From Flavobacteriales bacterium (lineage in GTDB: Bacteria > Bacteroidota > Bacteroidia > Flavobacteriales_F > PHOS-HE28): a stretch of DNA of 64,000 nt. Positions 17,711-26,681 of the stretch are shown in pieces. Position 1 is the first letter of the stretch. Each line of letters starts with the position of its first letter. Location: positions 1,714,245 to 1,778,244 of the forward strand of contig JAMLHB010000001.1 in NCBI GenBank assembly GCA_023957375.1. The letters are read 5' to 3'. The notes beneath the pieces were generated by a model that did not search any database, was not told where the DNA came from, and saw only the letters and a program-made list of their open reading frames with translations. A program made the translations under genes and the position numbers.

Positions 17711-20641
17711 CTACTGCTCAGTACCGTCGTAGCCGAAGAGGTCCTTGATGGTCAGCTGCTTCACCGGTCCAAGCTTCTCCAGCGCCTTCAGGTCCAGGCT
17801 GCCCTCCTTTCCGATGGCCAGGTACGTGTAGTGCTTGCCTTTGATGTGGCTGTTGAAGAACCGTTCCAACCCGGCGAGGTCGCTTTGCTGGATCAACGGA
17901 TAGATGATCTGGTTCACGTCCTTGTCCAGACCTCGGCGCTGGGCGGATTCCCAACTCCAGTAGATGGCTTCCTTGGTGGTGCGGCTGGATTCGATCTTCT
18001 TCAGGGCGGCGTCGCGGCTCCCGTTGAACATCACCGCATCCGCGGGCATCTTGTCCATCAGGGCGCTCAAAGCCGCCTCCGCATCACCCAGCTTGTCCGC
18101 CTGGGTGCCCACATAGGCCCGTACGTAGCTGGATTCCTCCTTTTTGGCCGGCATGGTGTAAGCGGCGTATGCGGAGTAGGCCAAGGCCTTTCCTTCGCGG
18201 ATCTCCTGGAACACGATGCTGCTGAGGCCTGAGCCGAAGTATTCGTTGAAGAGCGAGGCGTAAGGCATGTTGTTCACATTGAACTGGTCATCCTTGCTCA
18301 TCAGCATCAGTTCGGTCTGCACCATGTCGTAGTTCACGTAGTACACCTGGTCCTTATCAGTGGCCAGTTCCACATAGGGTGCTGGTTGCGGCCAGCTTTG
18401 CAAGGTGGCCGGGGTTTTGTGCACTTTGTCCAGCAAGGCAACAACGGCATCCGGGGAACGCTTGCCGTAATAGAACAGGCGGTGGTGGTGCGTGTTGATG
18501 CCCTTGATCAAGGTGATCAGCTCCATGGGCTTCACGGCCTTTAGTTCTTCGCTGGAAAGGATGTTCCTCAACGGGGACCGTTCCCCGTACTTGCCATAGT
18601 TCAACAGGCCGCCATAAAGGATGTTGTTCTTGTCCTTCACGTTGTCACTGCGTTCCTTCAATTCATCCTTCACCAGTTCGGCCAAGGCCTGCGCATCGGG
18701 TTTCGGGTCGGCTAGCAGCTCCTCCATCAGGGCAAGCCCTTGGGGCAAATTCTCGTCGAGGCCCGAGAGCGATACGTACACGCGGTCCTGCCCGGCGAAC
18801 ACGTCGAACTGGACACCGAGCTTGAAGAACTCCTTCTGGAAGTCCTCCGCGCTGCGCTTGGTGGTGCCCAAGTAGGGCAGGTAGTTCACGGCCATTTTCA
18901 ACTTCGGGTCGTCGTAGGTGCCCAGGTCCAGGATCTGCGTTAGGTCGAACAGGTCGTTGCTGGCATTGGGGATGGTGGCCACGGGGATGCCGTGCTGCAA
19001 CGTGCGGCGTACGATGGCCGTGTTGTAGTCCACGAACTGCGGGGCCAGCCGCTGCTCGGGGATCTTGATCCACCGCTTGTACCACTCGCTCTGCTCGGAA
19101 CGGTTGATGTCCAACGGCGTGATCTTGGGCTTTTCCACATGGAAGACCTCCTTGTCCTCGCCCGTCCGCTTGAACACCGTGATGCTGTTGTTGTTGAAAT
19201 TGGCCTTGGCGAACGCCACCACCTCGGCTTTGGTGATCTTGGCCATGCGGTCGTAATAGTCCACCACGCTTTTCCAATCCTTGTGCAGGATGAAGGCATC
19301 CGTAAGGGCATAGGCCCGCATGCGGTTTTGTTCATTCCAGTAGCGGATGCGCTGTTGGCGGAAGTTGTTGACCACGGCGGGCAGCAGCCAATCCTCGAAC
19401 TGGCCGTTCTTCACCTTCTCCAGCTCCTGGAGCAACAGGGTGCGCACCTCTTCCAAGCTTTGCCCCTGTTTGGGGTTGCCGCCCATGGAGAACTCCGAAT
19501 AATCGGCCTGGTCTCCGCTGTAGGCGTATGCGTCCAATACCTTCTGTTTTTGTTTCAGGTCGATGTCGATCAGGCCCGCCTGGCCGTTGCTGAGGATGCC
19601 GGAGATGAGGTCCAGCATGATGGGGTCGTTGCTCTTGGCACCTGCAAAGCGCCAGCCCATTTGCACCCACCCAGCCATGGGCCCGAGCACGCTCATGGTG
19701 TCCGGCTTGGTGATCGGGCTCTCCGGCTTGAAGGTGAAGGCGGGCACCGGCTTGGCCTTCCACCAGCCGAAGTATTTGTCCACCATGGCGATGGTGCTGT
19801 CATAGTCCAGGTCACCGGCCATGATGACGGCCATGTTGTTCGGCACATAATAGGTGTTGAAGTATTCATGGATCTTCACCATGCTGGGGTTCTTCAGGTC
19901 CTCGCCGGTGCCGATGGTGGTGTGCGTACCGTAGGGATGGTTCTTGTACATGGCCTTGTCCATGGCTTGGGCGGCCTTGCGGTAGTCGTTGTCCTGCCCG
20001 CGGTTGAATTCCTCGAAGACCGTTTCCAGCTCGGTGTGGAAGAGGCGGAGCACCAGGTCCTGGAAGCGCGCGCTCTCCACCATCATCCACTTCTCCTGCG
20101 CGTTGCTGGGGATGTCGTTGACGTAAACGGTCTGCTCAGTGCTGGTATAGGCGTTGGTGCCCTTGGCCCCCAACGAGGAGATCATCTTGTCGTACTCGTT
20201 GGGCGCGGCGTAGGTGGCGGCCACATGGCTGAGGCTGTCGATCCGGGCATAGATCAACGCCCGCTCGCGTTCATCGGTAACGGACCTGCGCTTCTCGTAC
20301 AGGTCGGAGATCTGTTTCAGGAAAGCGCTCTCGGTGGGCCAGTCCAGCGTGGCGATTTCCTGGGTGCCTTTGAAGAGCATGTGCTCCAAATAGTGCGCCA
20401 GGCCCGTGGCATCGTCCGGATCGTTCTTGCTGCCGGCGCGCACGGCGATGTTGGTTTGGATGCGGGGTTCGTCCTTGTTTTGGGAGAGGTACACCGTCAG
20501 CCCATTGTCCAACGTATAGATGCGCACCTGCATCGGGTCGTTGGGCACCGCGGTGTAGGTATAGGTTTTCTGCGCAACGACTTGCAGGGTCAGCACAGCG
20601 CTCAGCAGGATGCAGAAAGGGACTCGGATGTTCATGGGCAA
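17711..20641 (-). CDS. M16 zinc peptidase, two-domain (insulinase family)
   Basis: This 976-residue exported peptidase has a signal peptide (NIRVPFCILLSAVLTLQVVAQ). The inverted zinc motif HxxEH appears as HYLEH at residues 83-87, and the third ligand is probably a Glu in ELETVFEEFNRGQDN about 110 residues later. The C-terminal half repeats the fold without HxxEH (around LFNEYFGSGLSSIVFQEIREG), as in pitrilysin-type proteins with a catalytic and an inactive half. Family members degrade peptides in the periplasm. Starts at 20641 and 20635 are equally possible. A TACATTTA sequence on the minus strand at 20676-20683 may be its -7 element. Confidence 0.9.
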   Translation of the reverse strand: MPMNIRVPFCILLSAVLTLQVVAQKTYTYTAVPNDPMQVRIYTLDNGLTVYLSQNKDEPRIQTNIAVRAGSKNDPDDATGLAHYLEHMLFKGTQEIATLDWPTESAFLKQISDLYEKRRSVTDERERALIYARIDSLSHVAATYAAPNEYDKMISSLGAKGTNAYTSTEQTVYVNDIPSNAQEKWMMVESARFQDLVLRLFHTELETVFEEFNRGQDNDYRKAAQAMDKAMYKNHPYGTHTTIGTGEDLKNPSMVKIHEYFNTYYVPNNMAVIMAGDLDYDSTIAMVDKYFGWWKAKPVPAFTFKPESPITKPDTMSVLGPMAGWVQMGWRFAGAKSNDPIMLDLISGILSNGQAGLIDIDLKQKQKVLDAYAYSGDQADYSEFSMGGNPKQGQSLEEVRTLLLQELEKVKNGQFEDWLLPAVVNNFRQQRIRYWNEQNRMRAYALTDAFILHKDWKSVVDYYDRMAKITKAEVVAFAKANFNNNSITVFKRTGEDKEVFHVEKPKITPLDINRSEQSEWYKRWIKIPEQRLAPQFVDYNTAIVRRTLQHGIPVATIPNASNDLFDLTQILDLGTYDDPKLKMAVNYLPYLGTTKRSAEDFQKEFFKLGVQFDVFAGQDRVYVSLSGLDENLPQGLALMEELLADPKPDAQALAELVKDELKERSDNVKDKNNILYGGLLNYGKYGERSPLRNILSSEELKAVKPMELITLIKGINTHHHRLFYYGKRSPDAVVALLDKVHKTPATLQSWPQPAPYVELATDKDQVYYVNYDMVQTELMLMSKDDQFNVNNMPYASLFNEYFGSGLSSIVFQEIREGKALAYSAYAAYTMPAKKEESSYVRAYVGTQADKLGDAEAALSALMDKMPADAVMFNGSRDAALKKIESSRTTKEAIYWSWESAQRRGLDKDVNQIIYPLIQQSDLAGLERFFNSHIKGKHYTYLAIGKEGSLDLKALEKLGPVKQLTIKDLFGYDGTEQ

Positions 20642-20714
20642 TGGTGGTTCCGGACTGCTGCGGTGCAGCCGAGGGTAAATGTAGGTGCGGCGTTGCCAAA
20701 CCGGTTGCGGCGCG

Positions 20715-21479
20715 TCACAGTTCGCCGCTGCCCCGCCGGAGCATTTGGCCCAACTTGCGCATCCATTTGCGGGGCACCATCAGTGGCGAAGCGCGTTCCC
20801 CGTTCAGCGCCCAGGAGCGGTACACCTCGCGATTGGCTTGCAGGATATGTGCCAGCGACCGGTTGCTCATGCCGCCCAGCCGGAAGCGCACCAGCACCTT
20901 GGGCACGTACCGGGCCGACAGGCGGTGCCGGTACAGGAACCGGAACATCAGCTCATAGTCGGCACCGATCTTCAGGTTGGTGTTGAACAGCCCGAAGCGT
21001 TCATAGGCGCTGCGGCGGATGTAGGTGCCGGGGTGCGGGGGCATCCAGCCCTTCCGGAAGTTGGCAAGATCATATTCGCCACCCTTCCAAAAGCGCTTCA
21101 CCTTGGTGATGTCGCCGGGGTCCACCATCAGCACATCGCCATAGATCACATCTTCACCGCCTTGTTCGAAAGCGCGCACCATGTAGCCCACCGTGTTCCG
21201 CGTGGCGATCATGTCGCCGGCGTTCACAAAGGCCACCACCTCCCCCGTGGCCACGCGCAGGCCCTTGTTCATGGCATCGTAGACCCCGTTGTCCTTTTCG
21301 CTGATGAAGTGGGCTATGCATTCCGTGTAGCGCAGCACCCGTTGTTGCGTGCCGTCCGTGCTGCCGCCGTCGATCACGATGTGCTCGATGTCGCCGTGGT
21401 CCTGCACCATGACGCTGCGGATCGTCTCATCGATCTCTGCGGCCGCATTGAAGCACACGGTGATCACGGATACCTTCAT
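20715..21479 (-). CDS. glycosyltransferase family 2
   Basis: This 254-residue GT-A enzyme has the nucleotide-sugar binding signature VSVITVCFNAAAEI and DGGSTDGT at residues 37-44. The metal-binding motif is NAGD at 86-89 instead of the common DxD, which also occurs in WcaA-like enzymes. The acceptor region includes GADYELMFRFLYRH. It likely adds a sugar to a surface polysaccharide on the cytoplasmic face. Its start overlaps the stop of the acetyltransferase gene by four bases, placing it last in a four-gene operon. Confidence 0.88.
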   Translation of the reverse strand: MKVSVITVCFNAAAEIDETIRSVMVQDHGDIEHIVIDGGSTDGTQQRVLRYTECIAHFISEKDNGVYDAMNKGLRVATGEVVAFVNAGDMIATRNTVGYMVRAFEQGGEDVIYGDVLMVDPGDITKVKRFWKGGEYDLANFRKGWMPPHPGTYIRRSAYERFGLFNTNLKIGADYELMFRFLYRHRLSARYVPKVLVRFRLGGMSNRSLAHILQANREVYRSWALNGERASPLMVPRKWMRKLGQMLRRGSGEL

Positions 21480-22096
21480 GCTTCGTCCGCGCCAGCCTGT
21501 CCATCCATTGCCCCGCCCTGCTCCCCGCCCGGTGCCTCCAGCACGCGTTCACGCACCGGAACAGCCGGGTTGCCCCGGTAAATGGTATAGGGCTTCAAGC
21601 TTTTGCCGGTGACGCCGCCCGCCGCCAACAAGGCATGGCTGCCTAAGGTGACCCCGCCCAGTACGATCGCACCGGCGCCCACCCAACTGCCTTCCTCCAA
21701 TGTCACGGGCGCCACGATGGTGGGGTAATCGCTCTTTTTGTAATCGTGGCTGCCCAGGATCAGCATGGCCCCTTGGCTGATCACCACGTTGCTTTCGATG
21801 GTGAGCACATCCAAGTTGTCCAACCACGCGCGCTGGCCGATCCATACATGGTCGCCGATGCGGAGCTTCCACGGATACTTGATGTTCACCCCGGGGTGGA
21901 TCACCACGCCCTTGCCCACCTTGGCGCCGAACAGGCGCAACAACCACGGCTTGGGCGATCGGAACGGGAACAGGGGGTTGAGGAAGAACAGGGCATTGGC
22001 GAAGTACCACAGCAGCAGCTTCACCGGCCCGGCCCCCCTGGGGAATTGGGGGCCCGGAAAGCGGCTGAGGTCGGTGCGCGGGCGGGTGTCGGTCAT
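21476..22096 (-). CDS. WcaF-like polysaccharide acetyltransferase
   Basis: This 206-residue protein is a left-handed parallel beta-helix (hexapeptide repeat) acyltransferase. Repeats run from VGKGVVIHPGVNIKYPWKLRIGDHVWIGQRAWL to VSQ/GAGAIVLGGVTLGSHALLAAGGVTGKS. The short histidine motif LILGSHDYKK and the closing YRGNPAVPVRER are typical of WcaF/colanic-acid-type enzymes that O-acetylate exopolysaccharide units. It overlaps its neighbours on both sides by four bases, so translation is probably coupled. The substrate is not known. Confidence 0.82.
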   Translation of the reverse strand: MTDTRPRTDLSRFPGPQFPRGAGPVKLLLWYFANALFFLNPLFPFRSPKPWLLRLFGAKVGKGVVIHPGVNIKYPWKLRIGDHVWIGQRAWLDNLDVLTIESNVVISQGAMLILGSHDYKKSDYPTIVAPVTLEEGSWVGAGAIVLGGVTLGSHALLAAGGVTGKSLKPYTIYRGNPAVPVRERVLEAPGGEQGGAMDGQAGADEA

Positions 22097-23232
22097 GGCA
22101 GGAACAGCTTCAGGCTGGCTTCCACCGGGGCCTGGTCGGCCAAATATCGGGTGCCCCGCGCAAAGGCGCCATCGCTCCAGCGGTCATATTCAACCTGGTC
22201 CATTTCACAGATCTGCTGCACCGCCCGGGTAAACCCGTCCGCGATGTCCAGCGGCAGGTCCCAACCCGCTTGATCACGTTCCAACATGCGCCACGGCGTA
22301 CGGTCGCTGATCAGCAGGGGCCGGCCCACGGAAAGTGCTTCCAGCATGGTGTGACCGAAATTCTCGCCCGCACTGGGCATGAACAGGGCATGGTGCGCGG
22401 CCAGCACGGCGGCTACTTCTTCCGGCGGCACGGCTCCTCTGTGCTCTACGCGCACGTTGGGGGGCAAGGCGGAGATCGCTGCCAGGCATTGGGCCCAGTA
22501 GGCACCATCGTACACCGGCCCGTAAAGGCTGTACTGCACCTGCCCGGCAACGCCGCGCAAGCTATTGATGGCCAGCAGCGTGTTCTTCTCCACGGCAATG
22601 CGCGCCACGCTCACCAGCTTCGCCGAGCCGGGTTCCTTGTGCACGGGCAAGCGTTCGCCGCCGGCCACCTTGGGCAAATTCGGCACCACGCGCACATCGG
22701 CGAATTTCTGCACGTGCATCCGGATGTCCTTGGCTTCCTCCTCGTTGGTGGCCTGAAAGCACACGCCCTTGTACAGGTCCATCATTCGGGCCAAGGAGAG
22801 GAACAGCAACTTCCTCACAATACCGTGCCGCATGGCACCGCTGGCCAACATGCCGCGCACGGCCACTACCCGCCGCGCCTTCAACCCGCGGGCAAGCCAA
22901 AGCGGAAGAATGTTGTACCACCATGAATAGAGCCCGTTGGTGTAAACCACGTCCCACTGTTCCTCCTTCAGGATCCGCTTCCAGGCCTTCCATGTGGTGC
23001 CTTTCTTTGATGCGTACCAGACACGCTCACCGCCCGGCATGGGGGTCCAGCTGTCCGGAACGGTCCCTGGATAAGGGTCGGAGGTGGTGTAATCAGTGTT
23101 GCGCGCCACGATGTGGAAGCTCACCCGATCGCGCAGGTGGTCCACCAGGTTGGCCATGCTGCGCACAGGGCCGCCGGCGCGGTAGCCGGGCAGGTACCAG
23201 TCGATGAACACCAGCACGCGCGGTTTAGGCAT
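22093..23232 (-). CDS. glycosyltransferase family 4
   Basis: This 379-residue GT-B enzyme starts MPKPRVLVFIDWYLPGYRAGGPVRSMANL, the acceptor-domain motif of GT4 proteins with the GGP loop. The donor domain has KLVSVARIAVEKN and the nucleotide-sugar motif FMPSAGENFGHTMLEALSVGRPLLIS, containing the E-x7-E pair. It probably builds the same surface glycan as the adjacent genes. The first eight bases of its frame overlap the end of the other GT4 gene. Confidence 0.88.
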   Translation of the reverse strand: MPKPRVLVFIDWYLPGYRAGGPVRSMANLVDHLRDRVSFHIVARNTDYTTSDPYPGTVPDSWTPMPGGERVWYASKKGTTWKAWKRILKEEQWDVVYTNGLYSWWYNILPLWLARGLKARRVVAVRGMLASGAMRHGIVRKLLFLSLARMMDLYKGVCFQATNEEEAKDIRMHVQKFADVRVVPNLPKVAGGERLPVHKEPGSAKLVSVARIAVEKNTLLAINSLRGVAGQVQYSLYGPVYDGAYWAQCLAAISALPPNVRVEHRGAVPPEEVAAVLAAHHALFMPSAGENFGHTMLEALSVGRPLLISDRTPWRMLERDQAGWDLPLDIADGFTRAVQQICEMDQVEYDRWSDGAFARGTRYLADQAPVEASLKLFLP

Positions 23233-24295
23233 GGCCTTCGGCGATCAGGCCCATTAACGTGTCCGACCATTCCCCGGGCCCGGACGCCTTGGCCAATTCC
23301 TCGCTGTGCCGTCCCATGGCCGCAAGGTCCGCATCGGACAGGGCGATCACCCGGAGCAGGGTTTCCTTCAGGCTCTTCTTGTTTCCGGCGGTGAAGGAAA
23401 ATCCGTTGTATCCCTCCTTCAGGAAACTGTGGCGCGCCCCGACCGCATCACTGAGCAGCAGTGGAAAGCCAGCGGCAGCGTGCTCCTGCACCACCACGCC
23501 CCACGGCTCGTACAGGCTGGGAAGGATGAAAACGCCGCTCTGCTCCATGAACCGCCACATACCTTCCGGTTGTACGAAGCCCAGGTGCCGGATGCGCGGA
23601 TGCTGGAAGGCCAACGGAAAGAGCTCGCCCGTGCCAATGCACCACAGCTCCCAGTCCCGGACTTGACCCGCATCGGCCAGTTCCGCGAAGGCTTCCACCA
23701 TGTACTGGTGGCCCTTGCTGGGGATATACCTCGCCACGCACAGGAGGCGGTGCGGGAATTGCAAGGATCTCAGACCCCGGAGCCGATCGGCCACGGAGGC
23801 AAACAGGTTGAGGTCGGCCACGTAGAAGCCACGCCTGATGCGCTCCTTGGCAAAACCGAGGTGTGCGGCGTAGCGCGCCTGTGCCTCGCCCGTTACCCAG
23901 GCATGGCTGAAGGTTCGGTGCAGCCAGAGCCGCGCAGCGCCCACTGCGAACCACTGGCGCAGGTCGCCCCGCCACGCCGTGTCACTCGCCATCACGGTGG
24001 GGATGCCCCGCTTGCGGGCATCCTGGCACACCCGCAGGTAGGCCTTGTCCACCCAGCCGCTGGCCAGGATCACGTCCGGGGCCAAGCCTTTCACCAAGGC
24101 GCGCAAGCCTTCAAGGTCCAAGCTGGTGCGTTCGTGCACCGTTACCTGGGGCAGGTCGGGGAAGCTGAACGGGGCTTCCTTGTTCACCGGCCAGCGCACC
24201 AGGTGCACCTCCACCGCGTTGTGCGCCACCAAGTGCCCCAGCCCGGCCACGAGGTAGGGCGAGATCTCCGTATACAGGAAGAGCACCTTCTTCAT
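23225..24295 (-). CDS. glycosyltransferase family 4
   Basis: This 356-residue GT-B enzyme has a short N-terminal domain (MKKVLFLYTEISPYLVAGLGHL) and a GT4 donor domain. RLLCVARYIPSKGHQYMVEAFAEL and FILPSLYEPWGVVVQEHAAAGFPLLLSDAVGA carry the E-x7-E motif in the form EPWGVVVQE. It is the first gene of the operon running leftward to 20715. A TTACTTTG element lies 29 bases upstream of its ATG. Confidence 0.88.
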   Translation of the reverse strand: MKKVLFLYTEISPYLVAGLGHLVAHNAVEVHLVRWPVNKEAPFSFPDLPQVTVHERTSLDLEGLRALVKGLAPDVILASGWVDKAYLRVCQDARKRGIPTVMASDTAWRGDLRQWFAVGAARLWLHRTFSHAWVTGEAQARYAAHLGFAKERIRRGFYVADLNLFASVADRLRGLRSLQFPHRLLCVARYIPSKGHQYMVEAFAELADAGQVRDWELWCIGTGELFPLAFQHPRIRHLGFVQPEGMWRFMEQSGVFILPSLYEPWGVVVQEHAAAGFPLLLSDAVGARHSFLKEGYNGFSFTAGNKKSLKETLLRVIALSDADLAAMGRHSEELAKASGPGEWSDTLMGLIAEGHA

Positions 24296-24323
24296 TATTC
24301 GCCGGGAGCGCAGCTGCGGGCCG

Positions 24324-24331
24324 CAAAGTAA
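24324..24331 (-). promoter_or_regulatory. -7-like element of glycosyltransferase operon
   Basis: The minus strand reads TTACTTTGC, one base from TAnnTTTG, 28 bases before the ATG of the first glycosyltransferase gene. Confidence 0.35.
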
Positions 24332-24357
24332 GCGAGCTTACCCCGGCCCTGCCCCGC

Positions 24358-25068
24358 CTATCTGATGCGCACCTTGGCGAAACTGCGCAAGTGCACGCCT
24401 TGGGCAAACCGGCGCCTCAGCCGGATGAGCCAGGCCACCACGGGCAGGAGGCCCAACAAGGCCGGCACCAGCACTTGCAACCACAGTGCCCCGGCAACAT
24501 CCAGATAGGCCAAGCTGAAGGCCGTGAGCAGGACGCAATAGCCCCCGCCGAACCCGATGATGTGGCAATAGAGCCACATCCGCTTGTCCTGCCGTTGGCG
24601 GTTGAACTGCAGGAAGCCGTTGAGCACCACGGCGGAGCCCAACAGGCCGATCGCGGAGAACAGCAATGCGTGCAGGCTGATGCCGTCCAGGAAGGTGAAC
24701 ATCAACCCCCAGATCAGCAGCCCGCTGTATACCGCCCCCGCCGTGCCGTGCATCGCGATGTCCACTTTTCCTGGCCGCATCCCTTTGTGCAACTTTTTAA
24801 GGTACAGCGAGCGGTACCCCGAGGCGATGAGGTGGAAGCCGAACACGGCCAACATGGCCAACCAGAAATCCGCCGGCACCAAAATGCCGCGGACGATCGC
24901 CGCCAGGCATGCTGCGGCCATGCTGTAGAAAAAGATCTTCCCGCAGCGCCTGTGCCAATCGCCACCCTTGTAGGCCGCCATCGCCAAGGGGGCGGCCACC
25001 AGGGCGATGCCGCCGGTGGTCAGTTGCAAGGCCTCCAAGGCGGGTATGATGATGGGATCGATGGGCAT
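24358..25068 (-). CDS. integral membrane protein, unknown
   Basis: This protein of about 236 residues has six to seven hydrophobic helices. An early GGIALVAAPLAMAAYKGGDWHRRCGKIFFY and later histidines (FGFHLIASGYRSLYL, MWLYCHIIGFGGGYC) resemble DUF2306/YozB-type membrane proteins, but I cannot assign it firmly. The ATG at 25068 is chosen; a GTG 15 bases earlier would overlap the stop of the upstream gene. Eight bases separate it from the T9SS cargo gene, suggesting co-transcription. Confidence 0.6.
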   Translation of the reverse strand: MPIDPIIIPALEALQLTTGGIALVAAPLAMAAYKGGDWHRRCGKIFFYSMAAACLAAIVRGILVPADFWLAMLAVFGFHLIASGYRSLYLKKLHKGMRPGKVDIAMHGTAGAVYSGLLIWGLMFTFLDGISLHALLFSAIGLLGSAVVLNGFLQFNRQRQDKRMWLYCHIIGFGGGYCVLLTAFSLAYLDVAGALWLQVLVPALLGLLPVVAWLIRLRRRFAQGVHLRSFAKVRIR

Positions 25069-25076
25069 GGAAACAA

Positions 25077-26540
25077 TTACCACATCACGACGAACCGCGC
25101 CACCACCGGTGCCAGGCCTTTGCGTTCGATCGAAAGAAAATACGGACCTGGTGCAAGGTTGGGAATCCGGAGGGATGGGTTAGCCACGACCGGGACCGGG
25201 ATTGTCGCCATGAGTGCCCCGCGGGTGTCTGTGATGCGGGCAGTAGCTATATCAGTGGAAACAATTGGAACATGAACTGCTTCTCCTGCTGTTACGAGGC
25301 TCGGATAAAGAATTAAAACCACGGGTTGGGCCACATCTTCAATAGGTAATGGGTCGGAGTACGGCAATACAGTTAAATCGTGCGTTTGGAGCATGCTATC
25401 TGTCTTCACCACATACATCGCCCGTAGTCCCGGGCCGTATCCTTCGGCCCAGCCAGCAACTACATATCCACCATCGGCGGTGGGATCCAAGGAAAAGCCT
25501 TCCGCCGGATGGCCGTCTCCATAGTTGTTTCCCAATTGAAAATCGCCCAAGTCATCCGTGGTAGTAAGAATCATATCCTTCTCTCCCAAATTGAGCGTGT
25601 TGAATCCGGTAAATACAAATCCACCATTCAACTTTCGCCTGATCTCCGTGCCGCCCGCATCCGCAGCATTACCAAGGAATTGGCTCCATTGGTATTGCCC
25701 CGCCGCATCAAGACTGATCAAATAAATCTGCGCAACATCAGACCCACTTCTTGTAATTCCGCATGCAACCAAGTTTCCGCTAGCATCCTCAACAACGGAC
25801 CGAAGTATATCTGTGCTATCACCACCGATGGGCGTAAGCCAGAGTTGATTCCCATCCAGATCCAATTTGGAAACAAAGCCATCTTCGTACCCTAGACCTG
25901 TTTCCATTGAACCGGCCATGACAATACCTTGATCGGCAGTAACACAAAGCCCATTACATTCCATCCGGTATGGGCCACCAAACTCTTTTGTCCAAAGTGT
26001 ATCACCATTCAGGTCCGTACGGACAATGAACGCCGCACCACTCAGCATTCCTCCACCATAGGTTATACCACCCAGTACAAATCCGTCCGGCAGGACTTCA
26101 ACAGAATTGCAGATATCCCAAGCGCCCGTCCCGTAATTCCTTTCCCATATCAGTTCACCCTGCAGGTCCGTTCGTATCAACAACATATCGTATGAGCCAT
26201 TCGACCCCAATGATGTTGTCCCGGCGATGATGTATCCATCCTGCAACTCACGACATGCTATGCCATTGTCCACACCCAAACCGCCATACACACGCGACCA
26301 ATTAGGTTCTCCAAAAGCATCCAAATGAAGTATATATATGTCACTGGATCCGTTCCCGAAACTACCAGTTGATCCCACCGCTATGTATCCGCCGTCAGTA
26401 GTTTGCCTTACACTTCGAGCCTCACTCATTCCGACACCTCCATATGTGCGCCTCCATGTCACTTGGCAAAAAAGCGCCGTGTACAGGGAGGAACACAGAA
26501 GGATGGAAGAAAGGCGCTTGTAATTCAACGGGATGCTCAT
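25077..26540 (-). CDS. T9SS cargo with delta-60-type beta-propeller repeats
   Basis: This 487-residue exported protein is made of about nine repeats with the pattern TxDGGYIxVGxT.../.W.r.YGG, for example TTDGGYIAVGSTGSFGNGSS and PTADGGYVVAGWAEG. They probably fold as a beta-propeller and are common in Bacteroidota surface proteins. The signal peptide starts at the internal ATG 26540 (MSIPLNYKRLSSILLCSSLY). The end (LILYPSLVTAGEAVHVPI...GPYFLSIERKG) is a divergent type A sorting domain. GC content is visibly lower than in surrounding genes; one counted 60-base line (26101-26160) is 50%. Confidence 0.75.
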   Translation of the reverse strand: MSIPLNYKRLSSILLCSSLYTALFCQVTWRRTYGGVGMSEARSVRQTTDGGYIAVGSTGSFGNGSSDIYILHLDAFGEPNWSRVYGGLGVDNGIACRELQDGYIIAGTTSLGSNGSYDMLLIRTDLQGELIWERNYGTGAWDICNSVEVLPDGFVLGGITYGGGMLSGAAFIVRTDLNGDTLWTKEFGGPYRMECNGLCVTADQGIVMAGSMETGLGYEDGFVSKLDLDGNQLWLTPIGGDSTDILRSVVEDASGNLVACGITRSGSDVAQIYLISLDAAGQYQWSQFLGNAADAGGTEIRRKLNGGFVFTGFNTLNLGEKDMILTTTDDLGDFQLGNNYGDGHPAEGFSLDPTADGGYVVAGWAEGYGPGLRAMYVVKTDSMLQTHDLTVLPYSDPLPIEDVAQPVVLILYPSLVTAGEAVHVPIVSTDIATARITDTRGALMATIPVPVVANPSLRIPNLAPGPYFLSIERKGLAPVVARFVVMW

Positions 26541-26681
26541 TCCTTTATCTGGACCAAAGCTATCCAATCCGGGAAAACGGTATCTGTCAACTTGGGGAAT
26601 CAGCACCTTTCTTGCGGGGGATCATTCCTGCACCGTTTCTTCGCGCTTTAGCAATGGAAGCAGTGTGAACATCTTGGCCAA

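Noticed and set aside
18992..20986. A 664-codon plus-strand open frame opposite the M16 peptidase
   Set aside because: The opposite strand carries the conserved HxxEH peptidase; this frame has Val/Gly/His bias and no recognisable motif.
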